NCBI RefSeq assembly: GCF_008274695.1
Contig: NZ_VTOU01000002.1
Coordinates: 930,001 to 994,000, forward strand
Reading direction: 5' to 3'
DNA length: 64,000 nt
DNA from: Sphingomonas montanisoli
GTDB taxonomy: Bacteria > Pseudomonadota > Alphaproteobacteria > Sphingomonadales > Sphingomonadaceae
Within the stretch, counting starts at the first letter, position 1; each line of letters begins with the position of its first letter. The notes under the pieces were generated by a model. That model saw only the letters and a program-made list of their open reading frames with translations. It did not search any database and was not told the origin of the DNA. A program made the position numbers and the translations under genes. Below are positions 37,701 through 46,900 of the stretch, one piece after another.

Positions 37701-40022
37701 GCCGCTAATGTCGCGGATGTCCGTAAGGGAATGCCGCTCCTGTTGGATGCAATCTCGCTATTGCCGGATCCAGAAAACCTGCTGCTGATCGTCATGGGCT
37801 TCGGTTCGGGGCCCCACGATTTGCCGTGCGAGGTGAGATATACGGGATATCTAAGTCAACAAGAAATCATAGCGTTACATTATCATGCAGCGGATCTGTT
37901 TGTCGGTCCAAGCCTCGAGGAAGCCTTCGGTCAAACATATATCGAAGCCGCAGCATGCGGAATTCCGTCCGTCGCGATAAGGGTGGGAGGCACCGAGGAC
38001 GCCATCATACATCGGACGACCGGCCTGTTGATTGATCGACCGGACCGGGTTCTTTTGGCAGAGGCACTGAAAGAACTGTGGCAGGACGATTGCCTACGGC
38101 GAAACATGGGAACAGCCGCGCATATCCACGCCACGAACAGTTATAGTCTGGAAGTCAGCGCTGCTCGCCTTCTTGCTGTGCTGGCAAATGAGGAGCGGCT
38201 GTCGCTGGATTGCGCTCCGAACGTCTCGTTCACTCCGGGGCCCTCTCCCGAGCCCGATGTAACCTATATCGTTGGTCCCAACGATCGCGACGACAGCATT
38301 GAAGATCGACCGTGCTGGGTTCCGCTGCAGTTCATATCGACCGAGGATCGTGGAGGCGGCGGCGAGCACATGCCCGCTCAATTCTGGTGGACCATCGGTA
38401 CCTTCAGTCGCCTTCTGTTAAAGGCGGATACAGCCGGCCAACATAATCTCCATTTGCGCTATCATAACGACCTGTCTGACCAACTCCTCGGCGTGAGCGC
38501 AAATGGGGGCAACGTTACAACAGTCGGACTTCCGGCGATGGATCTGGTGGTAACCCAGGAGGTTATCCTAGCATTCGAACTGAATGCCGGTTGGAACAGG
38601 ATCGACCTTACCCTCGCCAAATCGCGATCGGACCCCACGCATGAACGCGACTTGGGGCTGCTCATCGAAGATCTGAGCGCGTGGCCCAGCGATGCAGGCC
38701 GCGCGGCTTCGGTCCCGGATAGCTTGTACGAACTGTTGACCGGCTTTTCGCCCATCGAGGCCGCCGTCCCAGATACAAACCTGCCCGCCCATTTCAACTG
38801 GGCATTCGGCCCTGCGAGTAAGCTTCGTATTTTCAGCGCGAAGAGGGGGCGTCGACACCTGGCTCTGAAGGTGCGAAATTCCCTGCCGGCTCAGCGGTTG
38901 ACGATCAGCGTGGCCGGGAAGGCCGTGGGTAGCCGAGTGCTCGCCACGACGACGCTGGAGGATTCAGCCCAATTGGTGTTCGAAGCGGAATTCGGCGTAG
39001 GTTTCCATCCGGTTGTCGTAAGCGCCAGTGCGGTATCGGCCCCGGACAGCGGTGGCCGGTCGCTCTCCTTCATGTTGGAAGACATCTGCTTCGTCGACGA
39101 GGAGGATGTACCTTACTCTGACGAGATCCGCTGGGACTGCAGCGTCGGCTTCAGCGCAATCGAACCCGCGACGCCAGCGCTCGGCCTTGCCGCACCATTC
39201 CGATGGCTGATCCAAAAAGATTCGATGCTTGCGTTCGAAAGGGCACAGGCCGGTTCGGTTCGATTCCGCCTGATTTATCGCACACCGATACGGGCTCAAT
39301 ATGCCGATGTCCGTATCAATGGCCAAACCCTATGCAGGCAACGGTTCAGAACCGCCAACCATTTGACGAATGCTGAGGCCGTCTGGGAGTTCGAAAGCGT
39401 CAGAGGGTGGAATGAGCTGGCACTCGATTTTGGTCGATCGATTCAACCGGAAGGCGACAGCCGCGATCTTTGTCTGCTGATTGAGGACCTAACGATCGTT
39501 GCGATCAAAGAACCGTCGCCTCGCAGCGATGACGATGTCGAATGGGATGACGACTGGGACCACCAATGGGACCAAGATGACGTCGAGGTTCCCAAGGGGC
39601 AGTCGGCGACATGGACGCCGGGCGAAGGCCTTGGCGAATTAGACGGACCGTATGAATCGATCGGTGTCGTCACGCCTTTTCGATGGGCGACGGCCGGCCT
39701 TTGTTCCGTGATCGTGCATTGTCCGTCCGATGCCACCAGCCTGGTCGAAATTGCGATTCGCAACGAGTTGGAAGGACAAACGATCAACGTCCTACTGGGA
39801 GGACAAATTGTCGCTCACTTCGCACCGGTTGCCAACCTTGCAGAGGTAGCGGCGATTTTGCTCCCTTGCGCGTTCGGCCCGGGGGACCACGTCATCCAAC
39901 TGCAGGCGTCCCGTTCCAAAGATCCGATCGGAGACGAGGATCGCAGCTTGGCCTTCATGCTGGTCGATATTGGCTGTGTCCGTGACTTGATGCCCGATAA
40001 CGACGTTATCGATCCAGTATGA
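34746..40022 (+). CDS. Giant multi-domain glycosyltransferase (GT2-GT2-GT4) with beta-sandwich modules
   Basis: A 1758-residue protein. Domain order by eye: GT2 fold (about 30-280, starting VCLITPVFNGSEY, with DGGSNDDT and a QDGG-type loop); a beta-sandwich module (about 380-490); a second GT2 (about 520-760, VVVPTRNQAQYI, VVDGASTDVT, WLNSDDLF); a GT4-like GT-B domain (about 768-1145, GPSLEEAFGQTYIEAAACG); then four tandem beta-sandwich modules (about 1190-1752). Modules end in similar strands: LLIEDLSAWP, FMLEDICFVD, LLIEDLTIVA and FMLVDIGCV. It probably adds two or three sugars in series to the polymer. The ATG at 34746 is weakly supported; 34764 is an alternative. It overlaps the next gene (ATGA). 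Confidence 0.85.
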   Translation: MSFEVLMRLDQGKIVENTAGDLCNIVSNAFEVCLITPVFNGSEYIDDTIQSVLSQSGDFILRYHVQDGGSNDDTLTKLAEWKSRIESGSWPQFCRKIVFTFATERDGGMYDAINKGFSAALPDGDNVLMGWIAADDRVAPGAFATIFNVKRQFPEIELLGGRTSLLDVSGSILGVGAIRGFSRACVAAGLHDGRTMPFIMQEGTFWFSRLWKLIGGRLDPRFRLAGDWDLWRRMAQHAPYFSIDSVLGFHRRRPGQLSEQMGRYYAEIDDVLSEPIGVAEDRRMHSAGVLVPIDRNVPPTFRTAYDETARDFARLRINLEGFRASVHASVVVRFNLDARVWEKLEGFGGLPGAPLLLSSKGKADVALSVLATSGLASAEGPYPELGLVSEVRWMRESLAVGEVVVSKPGRYTVRVRCRNWYADQHVSLMLEDIELGGMAVASLGNERDIELRVDVELAAGSHRLAIQAKAFPGLDRYLLILAWELEPVIDLAPLHVTPVDRRSSAIAARISRPAPDRAWPRISVVVPTRNQAQYISDTLDSILRQAYPNLELIVVDGASTDVTRLILERYAKHITVLISEPDEGQSHAINKGMFAASGEILTWLNSDDLFADGALHAAAFAFMTSGADIVAGVCDIFGEDNIVQRRHLPCVLGENLPLASILDLENGWLRGQFFHQPEVMFTRDIWERAGGSVDQALFYSMDYDLWARMAKCGARIAVIGRTIAQFRTHRFQKTSTVDAYLPELKEHAVALRQKEGLPVMPPPRALRSCLRIVLFNDYGHKYGAGLGHARLAKALMMAGHEVLSLAYADFDYGRPRDVSEQDVAGRIAELRPDLVVIGNLHSIRADFDLIAPLVSLGIPTIFYAHDQWIGTGRCGYAGECTRYLSSCTSECPSASAYPVLAAPLIEENFRRKRRNLAAASRAPFAVLTNSNYMRNWLTSALPGDGWAPVHVVPIGLETDIFTLGDRWRARMLLGLPQDKFILMTAAANVADVRKGMPLLLDAISLLPDPENLLLIVMGFGSGPHDLPCEVRYTGYLSQQEIIALHYHAADLFVGPSLEEAFGQTYIEAAACGIPSVAIRVGGTEDAIIHRTTGLLIDRPDRVLLAEALKELWQDDCLRRNMGTAAHIHATNSYSLEVSAARLLAVLANEERLSLDCAPNVSFTPGPSPEPDVTYIVGPNDRDDSIEDRPCWVPLQFISTEDRGGGGEHMPAQFWWTIGTFSRLLLKADTAGQHNLHLRYHNDLSDQLLGVSANGGNVTTVGLPAMDLVVTQEVILAFELNAGWNRIDLTLAKSRSDPTHERDLGLLIEDLSAWPSDAGRAASVPDSLYELLTGFSPIEAAVPDTNLPAHFNWAFGPASKLRIFSAKRGRRHLALKVRNSLPAQRLTISVAGKAVGSRVLATTTLEDSAQLVFEAEFGVGFHPVVVSASAVSAPDSGGRSLSFMLEDICFVDEEDVPYSDEIRWDCSVGFSAIEPATPALGLAAPFRWLIQKDSMLAFERAQAGSVRFRLIYRTPIRAQYADVRINGQTLCRQRFRTANHLTNAEAVWEFESVRGWNELALDFGRSIQPEGDSRDLCLLIEDLTIVAIKEPSPRSDDDVEWDDDWDHQWDQDDVEVPKGQSATWTPGEGLGELDGPYESIGVVTPFRWATAGLCSVIVHCPSDATSLVEIAIRNELEGQTINVLLGGQIVAHFAPVANLAEVAAILLPCAFGPGDHVIQLQASRSKDPIGDEDRSLAFMLVDIGCVRDLMPDNDVIDPV

Positions 40023-40666
40023 CTATCGTCAAAAGGCGCGTGTTGTGCTGCGGGTTGATGCGGTCTGGGAGCACTTGGCAGTTCAATGTAGTCCGCGAGT
40101 ATATTGCCCGCGCGACGGGTGAGACCGTCTATGCCGCATGGACTGATGACTACTCCGCCGATACTCCTGCTCTTTGGCATGTCGTAAAGAGTCATCGCCA
40201 CGACACTGTATTGGAGCCGGGGCCGGATACGATCGTGTCATCGGTAAGGGACGTGCGCGCGGTGGTCGGATCGTTGAAACGTATGGGGTGGCTACCCGCC
40301 GACGAAGGCGCCGTGATCGCCCTGGCGAAGGCCTATGTGGCGCAGTCCGAGGCTGTCGGCGAGGTTTCCCACTACGTTATGCGTTACGAAGATATGATGA
40401 AACGTCCGACTGATGCCGTGCTCGCGATGGGCTCGGTACTGGGGCTGCCAACGTCGGTCGAATTTGCCAGCGCGGTGGTCCGGCACGTTGAGGCGCTCGA
40501 AGCCCCTTCCTCCACCGGCAATGGGTACGATCGAGCAACACTGCTTCACCCGGGTCACATCGGGGCACGCCACAATAACGTTACCATTTCAGAACTATCC
40601 CCATCAACCGTAGCGCGGATCGAAGATGTTTGCGCGCAATGGCTGATGAGGAATGGTTACAATTGA
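40019..40666 (+). CDS. Sulfotransferase-like protein
   Basis: A 215-residue P-loop protein with the 5'-phosphosulfate-binding loop pattern GLMRSGSTW near residue 13 and a 3'-phosphate-binding pattern SSVRDVRAVVGS near residue 75, as in PAPS-dependent sulfotransferases. A MRYEDMMKRP segment further resembles that family. It would transfer sulfate to a sugar hydroxyl, so the polymer may be sulfated (inference). It is translationally coupled to the giant glycosyltransferase by ATGA. No PAPS synthesis genes are in the window. Confidence 0.72.
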   Translation: MTIVKRRVLCCGLMRSGSTWQFNVVREYIARATGETVYAAWTDDYSADTPALWHVVKSHRHDTVLEPGPDTIVSSVRDVRAVVGSLKRMGWLPADEGAVIALAKAYVAQSEAVGEVSHYVMRYEDMMKRPTDAVLAMGSVLGLPTSVEFASAVVRHVEALEAPSSTGNGYDRATLLHPGHIGARHNNVTISELSPSTVARIEDVCAQWLMRNGYN

Positions 40667-40699
40667 ACGTCGATCGGGGAACGCCGCTCGATCTTGCTG

Positions 40700-42262
40700 T
40701 CAGCACGGTTCGAAGCTGATTGCCGACAGGCATATCCCGAGAAGTCGAGGGTCGTCAGGTGGTGAGGCGACCTCACTCGGTTTGAACGTGAGCGTGTTGA
40801 TCTGACCCGCTTGCCAGGCGTCTGACGATCTTTCAATCCGCAATTCGGCGTGGCCGGTCGGCGGAAGTTCGGCTTGGATGATCGCAGTTCCATTCAGGAG
40901 AACACCGAGCCGTTGCGGGCCGTTCTGAACGTGCGGATTGTGCGATACTTTGATGACAATAGCATCAATATTGTCGGCGATCCGCATGCGTAGATCGGAT
41001 CTTGGTCCCGTCGACCAAGTGTGATTGGGCTCCGGGTGCGACCATCCGAGACCCAGCAGATCGGCGAAATCAGCAGCGTGTGCTTCGTCGAATCTAATCT
41101 TCGTTCCAGCGCGGAGCGTGGGCACCCGCGCCTGTCCGCTGTGGATAAAGCGAAAGCGCCCAATGGCTAATGCGACATCGGATCCGGGCACGCCGTCAAC
41201 ACGATCGAATACCGTGGGCAGCAAGGTCAAGAAACTGTCTGGTTTCAGTGGCGTGTCAAACGCGACCTCGACCGTAAATACCCCTTTCGGAATTTCCTGT
41301 ACGGCCAGCGGTTGGTCATCATGCAGGAATTGCACGAGTTGATTGTCAAAATCATTGGAGCCGCTGATTTCCAAGCCATCGGTTTCTAGAGGCGGTGCTA
41401 AAAGCGTGCCGCCATTACCGACCAGCCAACGAACGTTATCGGCCATATCCGGATGAGACGCCGGCATCTCGGGATGAAAACCGGATACAAACACGCCGGT
41501 CCGCCGCGTTTGCAGCGACCTGAAGCCCTTTTCAGGGAAGAGCAGTCGGTCGACAGCTTCCGGGTAGTCCGTGTACCGCCTGTATACGTCGGCCCATTCC
41601 GTCCGGCACAATTCCCCTCGCCGCGCAGAGAAACCGCCGCCGTGATAATGCGCTACGGTTTCGTCCACATATTGCATCAGGGCCCCCGCTTCGAACGCGC
41701 GAAACAGGAAGTCATGGTCTGCGCATATTTGCAGGGCCGTATCGTATGGCAGGGATCGCAGCAGAGACGTTCTTGTGAACGTCGCCTGATGGCCCGGAAT
41801 GAACGGATGCCAATGCCTTGCGATATTGCCGCGAGCCAAGTCGTCTGCAATGATCTCAAACGGCTTGGACTTGTTGAAAAGTTCTAGATTCCCGCTGACG
41901 TATACGTGGTTCCCGTAAACAATGTCCGATGTCAGACGAGCGGCAAGCATCATTCTGCTAACGGCGTCGTGCCGATAGAATTGATCGCCAGCATTGAGGA
42001 ACATGACATAATCGCGGCCTGCCAAATAGGCGGCCTTGTTCATTGCGGAGTATATACCTGCGTCCGGCTCGATGGCGACGACGTCGATAAGGTCTCTATA
42101 TCGATTCAGAACATCGGACGTGCCATCCCAGCTGCAACCATCGAGGACGACGTATTGGATATCCTCGTGGTCCTGGGCCAGCACGCTTTCGATCGTAAGC
42201 GGAAGATCTCTCGCCGCGTTCAGCGCGACCGTGATAACGGTTACACCCTTGCCGTCACCCAT
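40700..42262 (-). CDS. GT2 glycosyltransferase with C-terminal beta-sandwich
   Basis: A 520-residue protein. Residues 1-230 are a GT2 (GT-A) domain: VITVALNAARDLPLTIESVL, VVLDGCSWDGTSDV, SAMNKAAYLAGRDYVMFLNAGDQF and a HYHGGG segment. Residues about 270-520 are beta-rich, ending LLGICLSAISFEP, similar in feel to the modules of the 1758-residue protein. The ATG at 42262 overlaps the upstream GT4 gene by eight bases (ATGGGTGA), which is why it is preferred to the longer frame from 42346. It is convergent with the sulfotransferase gene. Confidence 0.85.
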   Translation of the reverse strand: MGDGKGVTVITVALNAARDLPLTIESVLAQDHEDIQYVVLDGCSWDGTSDVLNRYRDLIDVVAIEPDAGIYSAMNKAAYLAGRDYVMFLNAGDQFYRHDAVSRMMLAARLTSDIVYGNHVYVSGNLELFNKSKPFEIIADDLARGNIARHWHPFIPGHQATFTRTSLLRSLPYDTALQICADHDFLFRAFEAGALMQYVDETVAHYHGGGFSARRGELCRTEWADVYRRYTDYPEAVDRLLFPEKGFRSLQTRRTGVFVSGFHPEMPASHPDMADNVRWLVGNGGTLLAPPLETDGLEISGSNDFDNQLVQFLHDDQPLAVQEIPKGVFTVEVAFDTPLKPDSFLTLLPTVFDRVDGVPGSDVALAIGRFRFIHSGQARVPTLRAGTKIRFDEAHAADFADLLGLGWSHPEPNHTWSTGPRSDLRMRIADNIDAIVIKVSHNPHVQNGPQRLGVLLNGTAIIQAELPPTGHAELRIERSSDAWQAGQINTLTFKPSEVASPPDDPRLLGICLSAISFEPC

Positions 42263-43298
42263 GATTGTGCACTCGTCCGTGGGCTGAAAGCCTGATTTGA
42301 TTGGCGAAATGAGCGGACACATCAAGCGTGCTCCACCTTTTGCCATCGTCAGCTATGATACTCTTGAGCCTATCGACGTCTCTCAGCCAATCTTGGCGAC
42401 CGGCCGCGACTTTGCGGCGAGCTTCGGAACTAAGTTGTGCGAGTTCCTCTCCCGTCAAGCGCGCAAGAGCGGGAGACGGACCGCTGTCCTCCGAGTCGTA
42501 CAGCAGTCCCGAACAGCGGTGCGCCACATATTCATTCATCGTCGGCATGTCGGGCGCTACGACGATCTGGCCCTGAGCCATCGCTTCGAGCACCGCCATG
42601 CCGATGCCTTCGCGTTCGCGTGGCGCAAAGTAGAACAATGGCTGGTGCGCGACGCGCTCATATTCGTCCCGGCTTTCGAACCATTTCGAAAACGTCAATT
42701 CGACGCGATCGCTGGCGCAACTTGCGTATCGCAGCGCTTCATTCGCGTGTGCAAAGTCCGATGCTAGATGGACGTGAAGTCTGCGAATGCCAAGCGCATG
42801 CGCCATCTTCACGACAAGCGGCGTAGAGAGATGCTTGCCCGCTCGACGCTCCCAGAAAAAACCGTCAAGGTCTGATGTGTCAATCGGTCGTTGGGTTTCC
42901 AGGCCAGGATCGGGGAAGTACTGAAAGTATGATGATTTACAATCTAGTCGCTGCAAAGTTTCGTGATGGCTCCGACTGAAAGAGATAAAGCGACAACGCG
43001 CAAATTTTCGCCAATAATCGTCGGATCGACCCCAGGCTCCATCGAACATCGGAATTATGATCATCTTTCCTGGTTCGCTGCATAGGAGGCGCTCGGCTAT
43101 ATATTCAGTCTGCCAAAATACATAACGATCAAAATCCGAAGAGAGGAGCCCTCTCATGATCTCATCGTCCATAAGTGGATGCTCGTCTGGCGATGAATGT
43201 AATTCCGTTACGTCGCCGATTTCAGACAATATCTTGCGAAAGAAAGCGCTAGAGCCAGTTTTTGCGTGAAATTTATGTCCGATAAAGCAGATTTTCAT
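42255..43298 (-). CDS. GT4-like glycosyltransferase
   Basis: A 347-residue GT-B-type transferase: N-terminal ICFIGHKFHAKTGSSAF, a short acceptor domain, and the nucleotide-sugar half with FYFAPREREGIGMAVLEAMAQGQIVVAPDMPTMNEYV, the E-x7-E motif of retaining GT4 enzymes. Acceptor and donor cannot be read. It forms a two-gene minus-strand unit with the GT2 gene, divergent from the TPR gene. Confidence 0.82.
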   Translation of the reverse strand: MKICFIGHKFHAKTGSSAFFRKILSEIGDVTELHSSPDEHPLMDDEIMRGLLSSDFDRYVFWQTEYIAERLLCSEPGKMIIIPMFDGAWGRSDDYWRKFARCRFISFSRSHHETLQRLDCKSSYFQYFPDPGLETQRPIDTSDLDGFFWERRAGKHLSTPLVVKMAHALGIRRLHVHLASDFAHANEALRYASCASDRVELTFSKWFESRDEYERVAHQPLFYFAPREREGIGMAVLEAMAQGQIVVAPDMPTMNEYVAHRCSGLLYDSEDSGPSPALARLTGEELAQLSSEARRKVAAGRQDWLRDVDRLKSIIADDGKRWSTLDVSAHFANQIRLSAHGRVHNHG

Positions 43299-43460
43299 TG
43301 TTGATCTCGGCGCCTCGGTTGTCGCTACTTCATATCGCGGTAGCGGCTTTCCTTTCGCCTAAATCGTCGGAGCCCGTAAGGCAAGCTGCGCCCTCCTGCC
43401 ACAATGCTGCGTAGGTTCTGCTTGCTGCGTTGCGCCATCAGCGAGAGTGCGGCACTAACC

Positions 43461-43970
43461 ATGCGAGCGGACCAGGAGTTGAGGTTGAATCGGTTTATAA
43501 GGAACGCACTCCGGCGTTGGAGGCGCAGGCGAATGGCAACGGCTATGCGGGAGGCCGATCTCGCGCGCGACGGCGGCAATAAGTGGCGAGCTGCGATGTT
43601 GTACGAACGCGTGGTTGAGCGCTTTCCCGATGCTGTCGGCGCGATGGTGCAACAGGGGAACCTTCTGAAAGACTTGGGCGACCTCGATAGAGCGGAGAGG
43701 GTTTATCAGGGAGCGCTCGTTTCCGGCGGGGACGAGGGAGACATCAATCTGCAACTCGGGCATCTGTACAAATTGAAAGGGCAGCAAGCCAAAGCGCGAC
43801 AATTCTACGAGCACGCCTTGGGGGCAGATCCCAATAACGCGCACGCGGCCATGGAATTGGCGCACATGCGAAACATCGCGGCGGGCGATCCTTCGTCGGA
43901 AGATCTGTCTCATCCCGCGTTCCTGATTTTCAGGCAGATGGAAATGGCATTTGCGGGTCGTCGTGCCTGA
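43461..43970 (+). CDS. TPR protein
   Basis: A 169-residue protein with an Arg-rich N-terminus (RNALRRWRRRR) and three tetratricopeptide-like repeats (WRAAMLYERVVERFPD, LGDLDRAERVYQGALVSG and LGHLYKLKGQQAKARQFYEHALGADP). It is probably a scaffold for glycosyltransferases. The start is uncertain: 43404, 43461 and 43533 are in frame, and only the last has a GGAG-like site upstream. The trimodular glycosyltransferase follows after 26 bases. Confidence 0.65.
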   Translation: MRADQELRLNRFIRNALRRWRRRRMATAMREADLARDGGNKWRAAMLYERVVERFPDAVGAMVQQGNLLKDLGDLDRAERVYQGALVSGGDEGDINLQLGHLYKLKGQQAKARQFYEHALGADPNNAHAAMELAHMRNIAAGDPSSEDLSHPAFLIFRQMEMAFAGRRA

Positions 43971-43996
43971 TCAGATTTGTCTTTAAAGGTTTAATA

Positions 43997-46900
43997 ATGA
44001 AGATTCTTCTCGATCTCCAGGGCGCTCAAACCGAAAGTCGTTTTCGTGGGATCGGCCGGCAGGCTAAGGCCCTGGCGCGTGCCCTCATCGAAAGTGGCGG
44101 CGATCATGATTTCCATCTGCTTTTGAATCGGCGGTTGGATCATGGTCTGGAGGAAGTCCTTTCTGACTTCGCTCGGTTAGTCCCTTCCAGCAACCTGCAT
44201 ATATTCGGCGTCCCGGGGGCTGTCGCGGAACGGGATAGCGCCAATCTCTGGCGCACAAACGCGGCCGAGATCGCGCGAGAAGGCGTGATCGCGGCGATCA
44301 ATCCCGACATATTGCACATTTCATCGCTGTTCGAAGGATATGTGGACGATGCGGTGCTGTCTGTCGGCAGGCTGGATGTCGCCCACAAGACGGCGGTTAC
44401 GCTCCACGACGTCATACCGGTCATGGATCCCGAACGGTATCTGGGCGAGTCTGCGGTCAAGCGACATTGGCTGCGAAAGGCTCAGTTTCTGAAACGCGCC
44501 GACATGTTGCTGGCCGTCTCGGAATATTCCAAGATCGCGGTCGACCAGTGGCTGCAAATTGATCAGCGCCGAGTGCGGGTGATCGGCGCCGGCGTCGATC
44601 ATTCGTTTAAGCCTGCTAGCGGCATCGATGCCAGCATGCTGAAGCGGTACGGGCTCGACCAGCCGTTTCTGCTATATGTCGGTGCGGTAGATCCGCGCAA
44701 AAACGTCGAACTCATTCTTGACGCCTATGCGGTTTTGCCTGAACACATTCGACAATCGCGGATCATAGCTTTCGTAGGACGTCTATTCGAAGAAGAGGAA
44801 GGGCGTCTCCGTATTGCAGCGGCAAAGCGCGGTATTTCACGCGATCGCCTTCGTTTTTGTCGCCATGTCTCAGAAGATGATCTTATTGCGCTGTACGGGG
44901 CTTGCGACGCCTTCATCTTTCCGTCCTTACTCGAAGGCTATGGATTGCCCATCGCCGAAGCAATGGCGTGCGGAGCGCCAGTATTAGCGGCGAACGCCAC
45001 ATCGCTTCCCGAGGTGATGAAGAACGCGGAATTTCTCTTTGACCCTCGAGATTCCGGTGATCTGGCGAGGCGTCTGCTTAAGATCTTAACTGATGACGGA
45101 TTTCGTGCTTCCGCGCGGGCCTGGGGATTGGCACGCGCCGGAGAACTTCGTTGGAGCGACGTGGCCGCGCGGTCGATCGCGGCATTTGAAGAGATCGGCG
45201 GTGAATCGGCACGTGAGCCTTCACGCCCGCCCCGGCGCCGTCTCAAAATGGCGTTCTTCTCACCGCTGCCCGGCGATAAATCAGGAATTGCTGATTACAG
45301 TGCCGAGCTTCTTCCAGAGCTGGCCAGGTTTTACGATATCGAGTGCATCGTTCGGCCGGAAACCGTCGTCACGGATGAATGGATAAAGGCATCATTTCCT
45401 ATAAGAGACTTTGATTTCTTTAGGAGGAATAGTGACGATTACGATAGAATAGTCTATTCTATCGGAAACTCCCAATTCCATGCTGAAATGCTCGAGCTTC
45501 AGCGCCAATATCCGGGCGTTGTGATATTGCACGATTTCTTCCTAAGTGACCTCGTAGACTGGATGAGTCATCATGGAAGCGGGTATGACTATTTCGTGAG
45601 GGAGCTTTATCGTTCACATGGTATACCCGCGCTGGTATTCGAGCGCGATTTCGGCAGGGTTCGAGCCGTTGCAGAATATCCGTGCAGCGGGTTGGTCTTT
45701 GAAACCGCGAAGGGGGTACTCGCCCATTCCGAATATATTCGCGACGGCGCGCTTCGCTACTACGGCGAGGTGGCGGCTGGCAAAATTGCCGTCGTGCCGC
45801 ATCTGCGCGCGAAAGCGCACGACTTGGACAGAGCGGCGGCTCGAAGACGTTTGGGGGTCGGCGAGGAGGATTTCCTGATATGCAGTTTCGGGGTTCTCAC
45901 CCCGCGCAAGCTCAGTCATCAGGTGCTGGAGGCCTGGATAGGTTCGCGCACCTCAAAAAGGGCCGGTGCGACGCTCGTGTTTGTCGGCGAGGGGGCTGTA
46001 CCCGATTATGTCCAGAGCTTGCGGAGCGAGGCGGAAGCGAGTGGCCTCGACATCCGCATAACGGGCTTTGCCGACCATAAACTGTATCGCGATTACCTTG
46101 CGGCTGCCGATCTAGCCGTACAACTCCGCGCAGAAACGCGTGGCGAGACTTCTGGCACGGTGTTGGATTGTTTAGCGGCCGGGGTGCCGGTTATCGTGAA
46201 TAGGCACGGCCCAGTCACCGAACTGCCGAAAGACGTTGTATACATGCTCGACGAAACCGTCGACCCGGGCGATCTTGCCAGATCTATCGATGAATTAGCC
46301 GGCGCCCCCGAAATGCGGCTGAAACGGGTGGAGCGCGCAGCTGCTTATCTCGAAGCGACGCATCACCCCGCGCTGATAGGAGAACGTTTCTTCGAGCTGA
46401 TCGAACGAGCCGAACGGAAAGCCCCCGAAAGCTTGCAGCAATTGCTTATTCGCGAGGCCGCAGAGATATCGGCGCCGGTAAAACCAGATCTCGATGATCT
46501 CCGCCGGCTTTCGCAAGTTTTGGCTGAGGAAAGCCGGCGACCCACGCAAAGATGCCTATTCTACGATGTCACGGTTTTGGCGGAAAGCGACGCCAAAACC
46601 GGGATCCAGCGCGTAGTGCGAGCGATTCTACAGCAGCTGATCGACGCATCCCCCGAAGGTTATCGGATTGAGCCAGTGCGCATTGACGGGCGTCAGCTCA
46701 AATATGCGAGGGGTTTTCTAGCGGACAAGCTTGGCCTCCCTTCATTGGTGTGCGGTGACGAGCCTATCAAGTTCGACCGAGGTGATATCTATCTGGCCAT
46801 GGATTGGGTGCCGGACCGCCTGCCCGACACGTTGAGCTTCATGAGCGATATGCGTCGCGCCGGTGTGCGCATCGTCATCGGGGTACACGATCTGCTACCG

